Assembly (NCBI GenBank): GCA_963676095.1
Contig: OY781040.1
Location: 4,774,001 to 4,838,000 of the forward strand
From: G963676095 sp963676095
GTDB lineage: Bacteria; Bacteroidota; Bacteroidia; Bacteroidales; Prolixibacteraceae
Direction of reading: 5' to 3'
Length of the DNA stretch: 64,000 bases
A model generated the notes under the pieces. It was not told where the DNA came from. It made no database searches and was given only the letters and a program-made list of their open reading frames with translations. Each line of letters opens with the position of its first letter. Position 1 is the first letter of the stretch. The translations under genes and the position numbers were made by a program. Below are positions 32,190 to 41,500 of the stretch, piece after piece.

Positions 32190-33194
32190 ATGAAGAAAAC
32201 GTACTATCTTTTCAACCCCGGGCGGCTGCAGCGCCGCGATAATACCCTTAAGTTTACGCCTTACGACGAAGAAGGTAACGAGCAAAAACCACGGTTCCTC
32301 CCGGTGGAAAACGTGGGCGAGCTGTATTGCTTTGGCAATCTGGATGCCAATTCTGCCTTGTACAATTTTCTTGGACAGGAACAGATCCCCATTCATTTTT
32401 TCGATTATTACGAGAACTATACCGGTTCGTTTATGCCGCGTGAAGCATTGATCTCGGGAAAGATGCTGGTTTCGCAGGTACGGGTCCAGCAAAATAAAAA
32501 GAAACGGATCGACCTGGCCCAACGGATCCTGGACGGTGCCAGCTTTAACATGATCAAGAACCTGAGATATTACAACAGCCGGGGAAAGGACCTGGATCCG
32601 ATTATCGAGCTGATCGAAGGGTTAGCCGCAAAGATACCTGCCACCACAGCTATCGATGAGCTGATGGGCATTGAAGGGAATATCCGCAAAAATTACTATG
32701 ATGCCTTCGAACTCATCATCAACGATTTCAGTATGGACGGACGAAGTTACCGTCCCCCGCAAAATGAGGTGAACGCGTTAATCTCATTCGGGAACATGAT
32801 GTGTTACAGCCAGTGCCTGCGGGCAATCCATCAAACACAACTCAATCCTGTCATTAGTTTTCTGCATGAGCCGGGAGACCGGCGTTTTTCGCTTTCCCTT
32901 GACCTTGCCGAGATCTTTAAGCCCTTGCTGGTCGACCGGGTTATCTTTAAAGTTATGAACAAGAAGATGGTCCAGACTTATGATTTCGAAGAACAACTCA
33001 ACCGCGTTCTTTTGAAGCCAGCCGGAAAAAAAGTGTTTGTCCAGGCCTTCGAAGCCAGGCTGGATGAAACCATCAAACACCGGACCCTGGACCGTTCGGT
33101 AAGCTACAAGCACCTGATAAAACTGGAATGTTACAAGATACAAAAGCACCTTCTGGAGATTGAAGAATACAAACCGTTTAAAATGTGGTGGTGA
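32190..33194 (+). CDS. cas1: Cas1 integrase (type I-B)
   Basis: The 334-aa protein starts MKKTYYLFNPGRLQRRDNTL and has the beta-rich N-terminal domain typical of Cas1 (ENVGELYCFGNLDANSALYNFL). The helical catalytic domain has Glu in LMGIEGNIRKNYYDAF and the His plus acidic residues in NPVISFLHEPGDRRFSLSLDLAEIFKPLLVDR. These residues bind the metal for spacer integration. The length and motifs are complete. It forms the integrase with Cas2, from which it is separated here by a four-helix-bundle gene. Confidence 0.96.
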   Translation: MKKTYYLFNPGRLQRRDNTLKFTPYDEEGNEQKPRFLPVENVGELYCFGNLDANSALYNFLGQEQIPIHFFDYYENYTGSFMPREALISGKMLVSQVRVQQNKKKRIDLAQRILDGASFNMIKNLRYYNSRGKDLDPIIELIEGLAAKIPATTAIDELMGIEGNIRKNYYDAFELIINDFSMDGRSYRPPQNEVNALISFGNMMCYSQCLRAIHQTQLNPVISFLHEPGDRRFSLSLDLAEIFKPLLVDRVIFKVMNKKMVQTYDFEEQLNRVLLKPAGKKVFVQAFEARLDETIKHRTLDRSVSYKHLIKLECYKIQKHLLEIEEYKPFKMWW

Positions 33195-33248
33195 AGTTAA
33201 TGAGAGAGTGAGAGAATGAGAGAGTGAATAAAAACCGAAATAAAACCA

Positions 33249-33620
33249 ATGATGATGACTGAAAAAGAAGTGTTTATTGAAAAAATGAAGGACAGGACAA
33301 AAAAGTTTGCCTTGGATATTATTGCCTTTTGTGATGATTTGCCTCGAAACAATATCTGTTATCGTCTGGGGGATCAGCTGCTTCGCTCAGGAACATCGGT
33401 TGGGGCTAATTACCGGGCATCCTGCAGAGCCCGGTCAGGAGCTGAATTCTACAGCAAAATTTCCAATGTAATTGAAGAAGGCGACGAAAGTGGATTTTGG
33501 ATGGAGCTTTTCATCGAATCAAAAAAGAGGGATACAGAAGAGGCACACCGGTTATTATCAGAATCGAACGAAATTACTTCAATCATGGCTAAAGCCCGAA
33601 AGACCATGGGGTCACGTTAA
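33249..33620 (+). CDS. Four-helix bundle protein (23S rRNA IVP / S23 family) between cas1 and cas2
   Basis: The 123-aa protein has the pattern KMKDRTKKFALDIIAFCDDLPRNNICYRLGDQLLRSGTSVGANYRASCRARSGAEFYSKISNVIEEGDESGFWMELF, the signature of the small four-helix-bundle family originally found in 23S rRNA intervening sequences (R-S-x-x-S-I/V-x-x-N-Y/I-x-E/A). Members are scattered in Bacteroidota genomes and their function is not known; they may be mobile. It stands alone between cas1 (54-bp gap) and cas2 (45-bp gap), which are normally adjacent. It is therefore probably an insertion and is cotranscribed with the adaptation genes. Confidence 0.85.
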   Translation: MMMTEKEVFIEKMKDRTKKFALDIIAFCDDLPRNNICYRLGDQLLRSGTSVGANYRASCRARSGAEFYSKISNVIEEGDESGFWMELFIESKKRDTEEAHRLLSESNEITSIMAKARKTMGSR

Positions 33621-33665
33621 TTCATTCATCCAATCATTCAATAATTCAAAATTTTCTCATTGAAT

Positions 33666-33929
33666 ATGTATGTCATTGCTGTTTACGATGTTGGAAAAAA
33701 GCGGGTGGCTAAAATGCTGAAACTTTGCCGCCGGTACCTGAACTGGATACAGAACTCGGTTTTTGAAGGGGAAATTTCTGAAGCAAAATTGCTGGAGTTT
33801 AAGCATGAGGCCATGCTCCTGATGGATGAAGAAACCGATAGTTTAATTATCTTTAAGACCCGGCAGGAAAAATGGCTGGATAAAGAAATCGTTGGTCATG
33901 AACGTCAAAATCTGGACACTTTTCTTTAA
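33666..33929 (+). CDS. cas2: Cas2 (adaptation complex scaffold)
   Basis: The 87-aa protein starts MYVIAVYDVGKKRVAKMLKLCRRYLNWIQNSVFEGEIS; V-Y-D-V after strand 1 and N-S-V-F-E-G-E are the Cas2 signatures, with the Asp at residue 8 as the family's metal ligand. It ends with a typical strand DSLIIFKTRQEKW. I start at the ATG at 33666; a TTG two codons upstream is also possible. It is the last cas gene and abuts the leader of the array. Confidence 0.94.
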   Translation: MYVIAVYDVGKKRVAKMLKLCRRYLNWIQNSVFEGEISEAKLLEFKHEAMLLMDEETDSLIIFKTRQEKWLDKEIVGHERQNLDTFL

Positions 33930-34154
33930 TTAAAGTCGTCGAAGGGTTTCTTGAATCGTTTCCTTGAGAAGGAAAAGGAGCGCAAAAATGAAGTTTCGTT
34001 CTTTGACATATTGATTATAAATCGGTTATGGGTACTTGTCGATCTTCTGGTGAAAATACCATTTGAGGGATCGACAATCTTTTTAATTAAAATTTCTATA
34101 TTTACGAAAGTTAATCTGCTGAAGATGAACTTATTTTTTTGAGTCGTCGAACGG
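33930..34154 (+). promoter_or_regulatory. CRISPR leader
   Basis: The 225-bp AT-rich stretch between cas2 and the first repeat fits a leader. It contains an inverted pair, TTGTCGATC (34036-34044) and GATCGACAA (34069-34077), and a possible -7 element TATATTTA at 34097-34104. A 9-base direct repeat, GTCGTCGAA, occurs near its two ends (33935-33943 and 34143-34151), the second abutting the first repeat. The leader side is set by cas2 proximity and by the degenerate repeat at the far end. Confidence 0.7.
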
Positions 34155-35895
34155 CTCATAATCGTACCAAGCTGGAATTGAAACTGACGAAATCGAAGGC
34201 AGTTCCGGAGCTACCGATACTCATAATCGTACCAAGCTGGAATTGAAACAAAGAAGAAGGTGGAAATATCATAGCTTCTAAATATACTCATAATCGTACC
34301 AAGCTGGAATTGAAACTTAATAAAAGCACATAATCATATCAAAGAAGTCATGAACTCATAATCGTACCAAGCTGGAATTGAAACACTGGAACATGGCTTA
34401 CCAGTATCCCATCAGTGGCCTCATAATCGTACCAAGCTGGAATTGAAACAAAATCAAATATTATGAACGTGCAAAAAGAAATCAACTCATAATCGTACCA
34501 AGCTGGAATTGAAACTGCTTTAAAGATAATTTTTTCATGATTCAACTTCACTCATAATCGTACCAAGCTGGAATTGAAACGTCGAAAAACTCGGCGTGGT
34601 CAAAGAATCCGGTTCCTCATAATCGTACCAAGCTGGAATTGAAACGATCCAGGATCTCCTGTTTGTCCGAATCGAATACTCTCATAATCGTACCAAGCTG
34701 GAATTGAAACTTGCGAGGGCTTGTTTATGAACGTGGGTATCAACTGCTCATAATCGTACCAAGCTGGAATTGAAACAAGTAAGGCATTTTTTTAAGCTAC
34801 TTGAAAATGACTCATAATCGTACCAAGCTGGAATTGAAACGCCTTGATACGAAGCAGTTTACCCACTACTTAGATCTCATAATCGTACCAAGCTGGAATT
34901 GAAACGGTTTAGGTAAGACTGCTCAGGCTATCGCAACAGTAACTCATAATCGTACCAAGCTGGAATTGAAACTGGCCTCTGTTGGTGAAAGCTGTCTGAG
35001 GGAAGCACGCTCATAATCGTACCAAGCTGGAATTGAAACATGAAGCTATTGCGGATGCTGTGGAGAGTCTTGCAGCTCATAATCGTACCAAGCTGGAATT
35101 GAAACCTGGATCTACCAGGTTGGGCTAGGTACTGGAAAAAATCTCATAATCGTACCAAGCTGGAATTGAAACAAGCGTAACCTGCCCTTAATGAATACCT
35201 TGTTTTCTCTCATAATCGTACCAAGCTGGAATTGAAACGACCAAACGTCGAGTGCATGCCATTATCGCGGTACCTCTCATAATCGTACCAAGCTGGAATT
35301 GAAACTGAATTAAATAAACAAGGATATTCTTTACAACCAATCTCATAATCGTACCAAGCTGGAATTGAAACTTATGATTGAAGGCCACCCGGTTGACTGT
35401 ATATCCATCTCATAATCGTACCAAGCTGGAATTGAAACTTCTGAAATGGCAAAGGCATTAACACGTAAAATTGGCTCATAATCGTACCAAGCTGGAATTG
35501 AAACATATTAGACGGCTTCGGGGATCTTCAAAATTGAGTCCCTCATAATCGTACCAAGCTGGAATTGAAACTATCCAATTAAGATAGGCTTTTTGCCCCC
35601 TTATACTCATAATCGTACCAAGCTGGAATTGAAACTAGAAATAAGCCTTTCGGCATCTTCAAATAACGGCCTCATAATCGTACCAAGCTGGAATTGAAAC
35701 GTAATAATCGGTGTTTATGGAGATACTGGGAGCGTCTCATAATCGTACCAAGCTGGAATTGAAACACATTAGTAATTATCATTGTTATTATAAAATACGA
35801 TCTCATAATCGTACCAAGCTGGAATTGAAACCTTAAAAAAGTCATCATAAGCATGGCCCTTTAGTCTCATAATCGTACCAAGCTGGAGTTGAAAC
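34155..35895 (+). CRISPR. CRISPR array, 27 repeats of 30 bp and 26 spacers (type I-B)
   Basis: The repeat starts CTCATAATCGTACCA and ends GGAATTGAAAC (30 bp); the ATTGAAAC end is typical of type I repeats. Starts are at 34155, 34220, 34287, 34355, 34420, 34486, 34551, 34616, 34681, 34747, 34811, 34876, 34943, 35010, 35076, 35143, 35209, 35276, 35342, 35409, 35475, 35542, 35606, 35671, 35736, 35802 and 35866. Spacers are 34-38 bp. All repeats read the same except the last, which has G for A in GGAGTTGAAAC, the decay expected at the leader-distal end. No spacer visibly matches another part of this window. Open frames across it are artefacts of the repeat. Confidence 0.99.
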
Positions 35896-35899
35896 ATAG

Positions 35900-36188
35900 A
35901 TGGAGCATTGGTTGTGTGGTTATCGAAGAAAGTTGGGAATGGCAGGACAGACAATCCCATAATCCGTCGAGAACTCCGTCGCAAATGCCGGGCATCTGCT
36001 TGCTCCTGCCAAGATTTCTTCGGAGAGGGAATCTTTTTAATCAGGGAAAAGCAGAACAGAGCGGTGCGGGGGCCGTCAAAACGCCCGGCGGAGGGTTCGT
36101 TTTGACAAGATTTTTGCTTCCTTTTCATCGACTGGAAAAGGAAGAGCCTGTCCGGCTCAAGGACAAGAATTATAAAAAACGTTGTTGC
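35900..36188 (-). repeat. Dispersed repeat, copy C (longest copy)
   Basis: On the minus strand this copy contains the core CCTCCGCCGGGCGTTTTGAC, the palindromic block TTGAGCCGGACAGGCTCTTC and a further block, CGACGGAG...GACGGATTATGGGA, shared with copy A. It begins within a few bases of the last CRISPR repeat, and its orientation is opposite to copy B at 17.3 kb. On the plus strand a 66-codon frame includes WLSKKVGNGRTD, similar to LSKKYGNDRTD in copy A, so the element once carried a coding segment. Its family is unknown to me. Confidence 0.8.
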
Positions 36189-36326
36189 TTGTGCTTAAAA
36201 CAATCCGGATCTGGTAAACCGAGCCTGATTGCAAAATTCATGTATTGCCCGCAATTTTTGATAGGGTAACGGTAAGTGAGGGGGGCTTAAATAGTAAAGA
36301 AGCCGTCTTTTATTGAGGAAGGATGT

Positions 36327-36460
36327 GGCAACCGTGTTATTGCCGGTGTGGCAACCACGTTATTGCCGGTGCGGCAACCGTATTATTGCCGGTATGGCAA
36401 CCGCCTTATTGCCGGTGTCGCAACAACGTTATTGTGAGAGGCGCAACAACACTTATTATC
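36327..36460 (+). repeat. Tandem repeat of a 23-bp unit, about five copies
   Basis: Units start at 36327, 36350, 36373, 36396 and 36419, of the form GGCAACC...TTATTGCCGGT; a sixth partial unit follows. Each unit has the inverted arms GGCAA/TTGCC, so each can fold into a small hairpin. The fifth unit is the most diverged. It lies between the array and the susD terminator, in a stretch with no gene (36189-36630). Confidence 0.8.
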
Positions 36461-36630
36461 TGTTTGTATGATTCCGGGGGAGTGAAGTCCCGTGAGAAAG
36501 GTCGGTTGGGGTCAGAAAGTAAGAGTCGTGGACCTGTTTTCTTTACCAGGCCTGTTCCGAAATTTATTTGTTCACGGCGTTTTTCCTATGTCAAGACTGG
36601 GAATCCTTTTTCCCGGTTGGCCTGTACCCG

Positions 36631-36673
36631 AAAAAAAGGCCGTCTCAAAGCATAAATCCGGGACGGCCTTTTT
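36631..36673 (-). terminator. Rho-independent terminator of the SusC/SusD operon
   Basis: On the minus strand, just after the susD stop, AAAAAGGCCGTCC...GGACGGCC-type arms (GGCCGTC 36638-36644 with GACGGCC 36662-36668) are followed by a run of seven T. This is a strong intrinsic terminator for the leftward SusCD transcript. Confidence 0.85.
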
Positions 36674-36688
36674 CTAAAACCAGGTCAG

Positions 36689-38506
36689 TTAATTTCCGGA
36701 ACTGTATCCTTTATTTTGAGAGAAAATATCCCCACTAACATCAATAACATCCTGAGGGATAGGATAAATACGACGATAAGGTTCGGTTTCATCTTTGCCG
36801 GTGTAAGCATCATCAAATGTTCCAAAACGGATCATCTGTGGGCGTCTTTTCATTTCCCAGTAGTTTTCGTAAGAAATCTCGTTGTACAACCTTTCTTCAG
36901 TCAGGTCGCTGAGCGAAATGGACTGGCCTGAAATATTGCCCCCTTCATTGTCCGGCTGAGTCCTTGTCCTGCTGGTTCTTAAGATGTTGATGTCAGCGAG
37001 GGCTGCTCCTGCTTCTCCTGTTCTGAAATAAGCTTCGGCCCGGAGAGTGTATATATAACCTAAACGGAAAATAGGCACATCGAAACGGGCAGAGCTTTTA
37101 TCGTTATCAACAGGGTCAAACTCAAATTTGAAAACCCGCACACCCTGTTGTACCTTATTCTGAGGGAGAATTGTTCCCGAAGAAAAGTCAAGATTGGGTG
37201 AAAATACCAGCATGCTGTCATTCTTATCGGTTTTCAGGGCGGTTACTTTGATGTAGGTTTTCCCGTCGATGGTTTCCCTGACAAACTTATTATTGGAATC
37301 GTAAGTCGGGCCATATTGTTGCCCGGCCATGAATCCCTGGTTGAAATGGAACCAGGGTAAGCCGTCTGTTCCGTCAACAACGTCCAATGTGCTTTCTGAA
37401 ATGTTTTGGGCTTTGTTGTTGTAAAACCATGTTCCGTCGCTGTACCGGTATTTTTGTTTAAAACGGGGATCGTCCTGATTTCCGTTCCAGCTGGCATAAT
37501 ATTCCGGGGTTGTGCATGTAGCATTTGTTCCGCGCATACCCGACTCGGAAGCATGTTGCGCACGGGCCATTGGCATATAAACAAAATCGTTCTGTCCTGT
37601 GACCGATCCGTCATCAACATCTTGTGGTGCCACGAAAATGAGCTCTGTCCCATTGGTGTTGTCGATACTGAAATTGTCAAAATAATGTCCTTCCAGTGAG
37701 AATTTTCCGGAACCGATCAGCTTCGACGTATATTCAATGACCATATCCATATCTGTCTTACTGTTGTCGTTCACTGAAGCCTCTGTGAAATCGAAATCTG
37801 ATGACGAATTATACCGGTCAAGGAACACGGCCCTGTTCATGTACATTTCTGCCAGGAAGGCGTAAGCCGCTTCTTTGGTGAACCTCCCGTCGTAAGTGGA
37901 ATTTTCGCCCAGTGTTGCCAAATTGGGAATGATATCTTCTACTCCGGTAATCAGCGTATCAATGAATGTGCTGTAAACGGCGACAACATTATCATCGGTT
38001 GCTGACGGGTCTTTGTAAGGGGCTTGTCCGTATAAATCGAGCGTATAATAGGTGTACAAGTATAAAAGGGCCTTTGCTTCGGCGAGATACATCGCTTTAT
38101 TACTGCCGTCCGGGCTTTGGTCGATCGTTTGAACAGCTGTTACAGAGCGGGTAATCCCGTTTGTAAGCGAGCTCCAGTTGTCATCAACCAACGGGTTGTC
38201 CGGTCCCCAGGTGAATTCCTGAATGGCACGGTACCTGCCGCCGTCTCCCCAGTCACTGCCACGGGTCGGAAGCATGGCCTCATCGGTGCTGTATTCCTGC
38301 ATTCCCCATAAATGGGCGTGATCAACAAACACATCAGAAATCATCCGGTTATAAGCAGCCGACAGACTGGCTTCAGGGGTAGCATCGGTATTGCCCAGTT
38401 CTTCGTCTAAAAGCACTTCTTCAAGGTCTGTGCAACTTACGAGAACAAGTAAAACAGGTAAGAATGCCAGAAATCTTTTTATTTTCGCGTGTTTCAAAAG
38501 TATCAT
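36689..38506 (-). CDS. SusD/RagB-type nutrient-binding outer-membrane lipoprotein
   Basis: The 605-aa protein has a lipoprotein signal (FLAFLPVLLVLVSC, Cys about residue 25) followed by TDLEEVLLDEELGN. It continues with SusD features: a helical TPR scaffold (EAKALLYLYTYYTLDLYGQAPY) and, near the C-terminus, FRLGYIYTLRAEAYFRTGEAGAALADINILR and LTEERLYNEISYENYWEMKRRPQMIRFG. SusD proteins sit on the cell surface as lids over their SusC partner and bind the ligand. The gene begins two bases after the SusC stop, so the pair is cotranscribed. The substrate cannot be told from sequence; no glycosidase is near. Confidence 0.93.
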   Translation of the reverse strand: MILLKHAKIKRFLAFLPVLLVLVSCTDLEEVLLDEELGNTDATPEASLSAAYNRMISDVFVDHAHLWGMQEYSTDEAMLPTRGSDWGDGGRYRAIQEFTWGPDNPLVDDNWSSLTNGITRSVTAVQTIDQSPDGSNKAMYLAEAKALLYLYTYYTLDLYGQAPYKDPSATDDNVVAVYSTFIDTLITGVEDIIPNLATLGENSTYDGRFTKEAAYAFLAEMYMNRAVFLDRYNSSSDFDFTEASVNDNSKTDMDMVIEYTSKLIGSGKFSLEGHYFDNFSIDNTNGTELIFVAPQDVDDGSVTGQNDFVYMPMARAQHASESGMRGTNATCTTPEYYASWNGNQDDPRFKQKYRYSDGTWFYNNKAQNISESTLDVVDGTDGLPWFHFNQGFMAGQQYGPTYDSNNKFVRETIDGKTYIKVTALKTDKNDSMLVFSPNLDFSSGTILPQNKVQQGVRVFKFEFDPVDNDKSSARFDVPIFRLGYIYTLRAEAYFRTGEAGAALADINILRTSRTRTQPDNEGGNISGQSISLSDLTEERLYNEISYENYWEMKRRPQMIRFGTFDDAYTGKDETEPYRRIYPIPQDVIDVSGDIFSQNKGYSSGN

Positions 38507-38508
38507 TG

Positions 38509-41500
38509 TTAAAATTTTAAAGTTAAACCGATCATGTATGTCCTTGCATTCGGGTAGCTGGTGTAATCGATACCTACCGACTGGTTGCCGTCTGAAGCTT
38601 TTTTGGCATTGGCCAACGGATCGAAACCAGTATAATTGGTAATTGTAAGGAGGTTCTGTCCGGCTAAATAGATGTTAAACCCGGACAACCAGCTAATTGT
38701 ACTGGTATTGAAATTATAACCTAACCTTGCCGAGTTTAACCGTATAAAATCTGATTTCTCCAGATAATAAGTTGATATCTGAGGCGAATTGGAAGAACTT
38801 GCTCCTGAATCGTAGTATTTCTTTAATACATTTCTGTCGGATACCAGGTTGTTAATATTTGCTGCTGTAAAATTCGTGTTGTTAAACAAATAAGCTCCTG
38901 ATTGTCCAATAACTGAAAATGAGAAGTCGAAATTTTTGTAGGTCAATTGACTGTTTAAGCCATACGTGAAATTGGGCAATGCCCCTTCTACAATGACACG
39001 GTCATTACTGTCAATACTTCCGTCTTTATTCGTATCCTGGAAAATTTCGGCCCCGTTTTCATCAAAACCCAGGTGCTTCAGTAAATAGAAGGCCCCGATT
39101 TCATACCCGCTTTTATAAATATTGGCCATTACCCCAGATTGACCAGGTCCGGATATTGATCCTGAATACATTTCACTTACCGGCAGATCTTTGATTTTAT
39201 TATTTAGGGTTGTGCCGTTTACATCGACGCTCCACTTCAGTTCATTGTTGTTGATGAGGTTATAGCCCAGTGAAAACTCGAATCCTTTATTGATGATTTT
39301 TGCATCAACATTTTTCCACACATTGTCCGTTGGGCTTAGCACGGGTGAGGGAATATTCAGGATGGCATCTGTTGTTGTTTTGTTGTAATAGTCAAGCGAT
39401 CCGTAAAGTTTATTCCCGAAGAGGTTAAAATCCACTCCAAAATCGTATTGCGTAACTACTTCCCAATGCAGGTCCGGGTTGGCGGTCCTGTTAATTGTAA
39501 TGCCGTTGGTTACGGTTCCCTGTGTCAGGTTGTAGCCATTTCCACTGGAAAGAGAGTAACTTGCTTTCGTGATTTTGTTCGGAACCTCCTGGTTCCCTGT
39601 CTGTCCCCAGCTTGCCCTGATTTTCAGGTTATCGATAAATGACGTGTGCGCCATAAAGTTTTCCTCTGAGATATTCCATCCTAAAGCAAAAGAAGGGAAG
39701 TAACCGTATTTTTTGTCTTCACCAAACCGGGTTGAGCCATCAGCCCGGAGTGAAGCGGTCAGCATGTATTTTGCGTTAAAAATGTAATTCACCCGGGCAA
39801 AATATGATTGTAATTCATTTTCCTGGGCACTCCCGGAGATATCGGAAGAGGTATAACTTGTATAATCCGGATTGTATTTCGGTTTAACGCCTACACCCTT
39901 TTCATTTAACCCTTTAATTGAGAACCCGCTACTCTCTGTCTTGAATTTTTGATAAGAAAAACCTCCAAGCAGGTCCAGTTTATGTTTTCCGTTCAGAAAA
40001 CCGTAAGTAAGGTAGTGCTCTATGAGTTCGCTTTTATTATCCAGGTTTTGCCGGTCATAAATGCCGCTTGGATTAATGACAGTTTCATTTTTGTAGATGG
40101 TTGTGTTCCTTTCAGATGAAGCACGGTCGATTGCATAATTAATTTTATAAGTCAATCCGTTTAATATCCGGAATGAAGCTTCAATGTTGCCGACAGCCCT
40201 GAAAGTACTGGTTTCGTCTTCATAAATATACAGCAAATAAACGGGGTTAAAATTCTGCGTTAAATTGAAGTTGGTATAATCTCCGTTACTGTCAAAAACA
40301 GGCTGGGTCGGATTGGCCATAAGCATATGGGTGATGAGCTGTCCGTCTGAGCCGGCATCGTCGCTTGACGGTATCCCGTTTTCGTTCATCTGACTGACGG
40401 CCAGGTTCATTTTTACGGTTAGCCGTTTGTTGTCCAGGAATGATTCTTCGGCATTTAAACGGGCTGAGATTCGTTTAAAATTGCTGTTATGGATAATTCC
40501 CTCCTGGTCAATATGTCCCAGTGAAGCGTAATAATTTCCGGAGTCTGTCTGCCTGGCAAAAGATAATTCTGTATTTGTTGTAATTGCCTGTCTGAAAACC
40601 TCGTCCTGCCAGTCGGTGCCCGATCCGTGGTTGTACGCACTGCTTTCACCAACAGCTTTACGGTATTCATCGGCCGAGAGCAGATCAACTTTTTTAGGCA
40701 GTTCAGAGACAGCAGTATACGAATTTAAGGTAAGGGTCCCTTCGCCTTTTTTTCCTTTTTTTGTGGTTATAATAACGACCCCGTTTGAGCCCCGGGCGCC
40801 ATAAATAGCTGCGGCAGATGCATCCTTTAAAACATTGATCGATTCAATGTCGCTGGTATTCAGAAAATTCAAAGGGTTTTTTGATGATGACGATCCGAAC
40901 CCGACGCTCCCTCCGGCCGGGGTTACATCATTGTTGGACAAGGGCACTCCATCGACAACAAAAAGGGGAGTACTTCCGCTCCTGATGGAACCAAGTCCGC
41001 GGATCTGAACATCAACACCTCCGCCAGGTTCTCCTGACGAATTGATAATCCGGACGCCGGCCATTTTTCCCTGGAGCAGATTATCTGCCGATGTTGTAAT
41101 TCCCTGTTTGAAATTTTTTGGTTTCAGGGTTGCAATAGAGCCGGTGACATCCTTTTTTTCCTGATTGCCGTAGCCAACAACCACCACTTCATTTAATCCC
41201 CTGCTCTCAGGGGCCATCTGGATAGAGAGGTTCGCAGTTGCCGGTTTTTCCACGCTTTCATATCCGATGAACGAGAAAACCACTGTCTGGCTTACGCCTT
41301 TCAGGGTCAGGCTGAATTTACCGTCGATGTCTGTTACTGTTCCGTTTGTTGTCCCTTTTTCTACAATATTTACGCCGGGAAGAGGGGACCCGTTCTCGTC
41401 GAGGACCTTACCTTTAACCGTTTTCACTTGTTCCTCTCCTGCAACGGTCATTGCTTTTTTTACCATGACCAACCGGTCCGAGATTGTGTAACTTAAGCCT

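Noticed and set aside
34155..35895. Open reading frames across the array encoding repeated QLGTIM or WYDYE peptides
   Set aside because: They are translations of the CRISPR repeat, not genes.
36327..36460. Tandem repeat as a second small CRISPR array
   Set aside because: Units are contiguous at 23 bp and lack unique spacers.
36323..36655. 110-codon plus-strand frame rich in Cys and Gly
   Set aside because: Its first half translates the 23-bp tandem repeat, and it runs through the susD terminator region.
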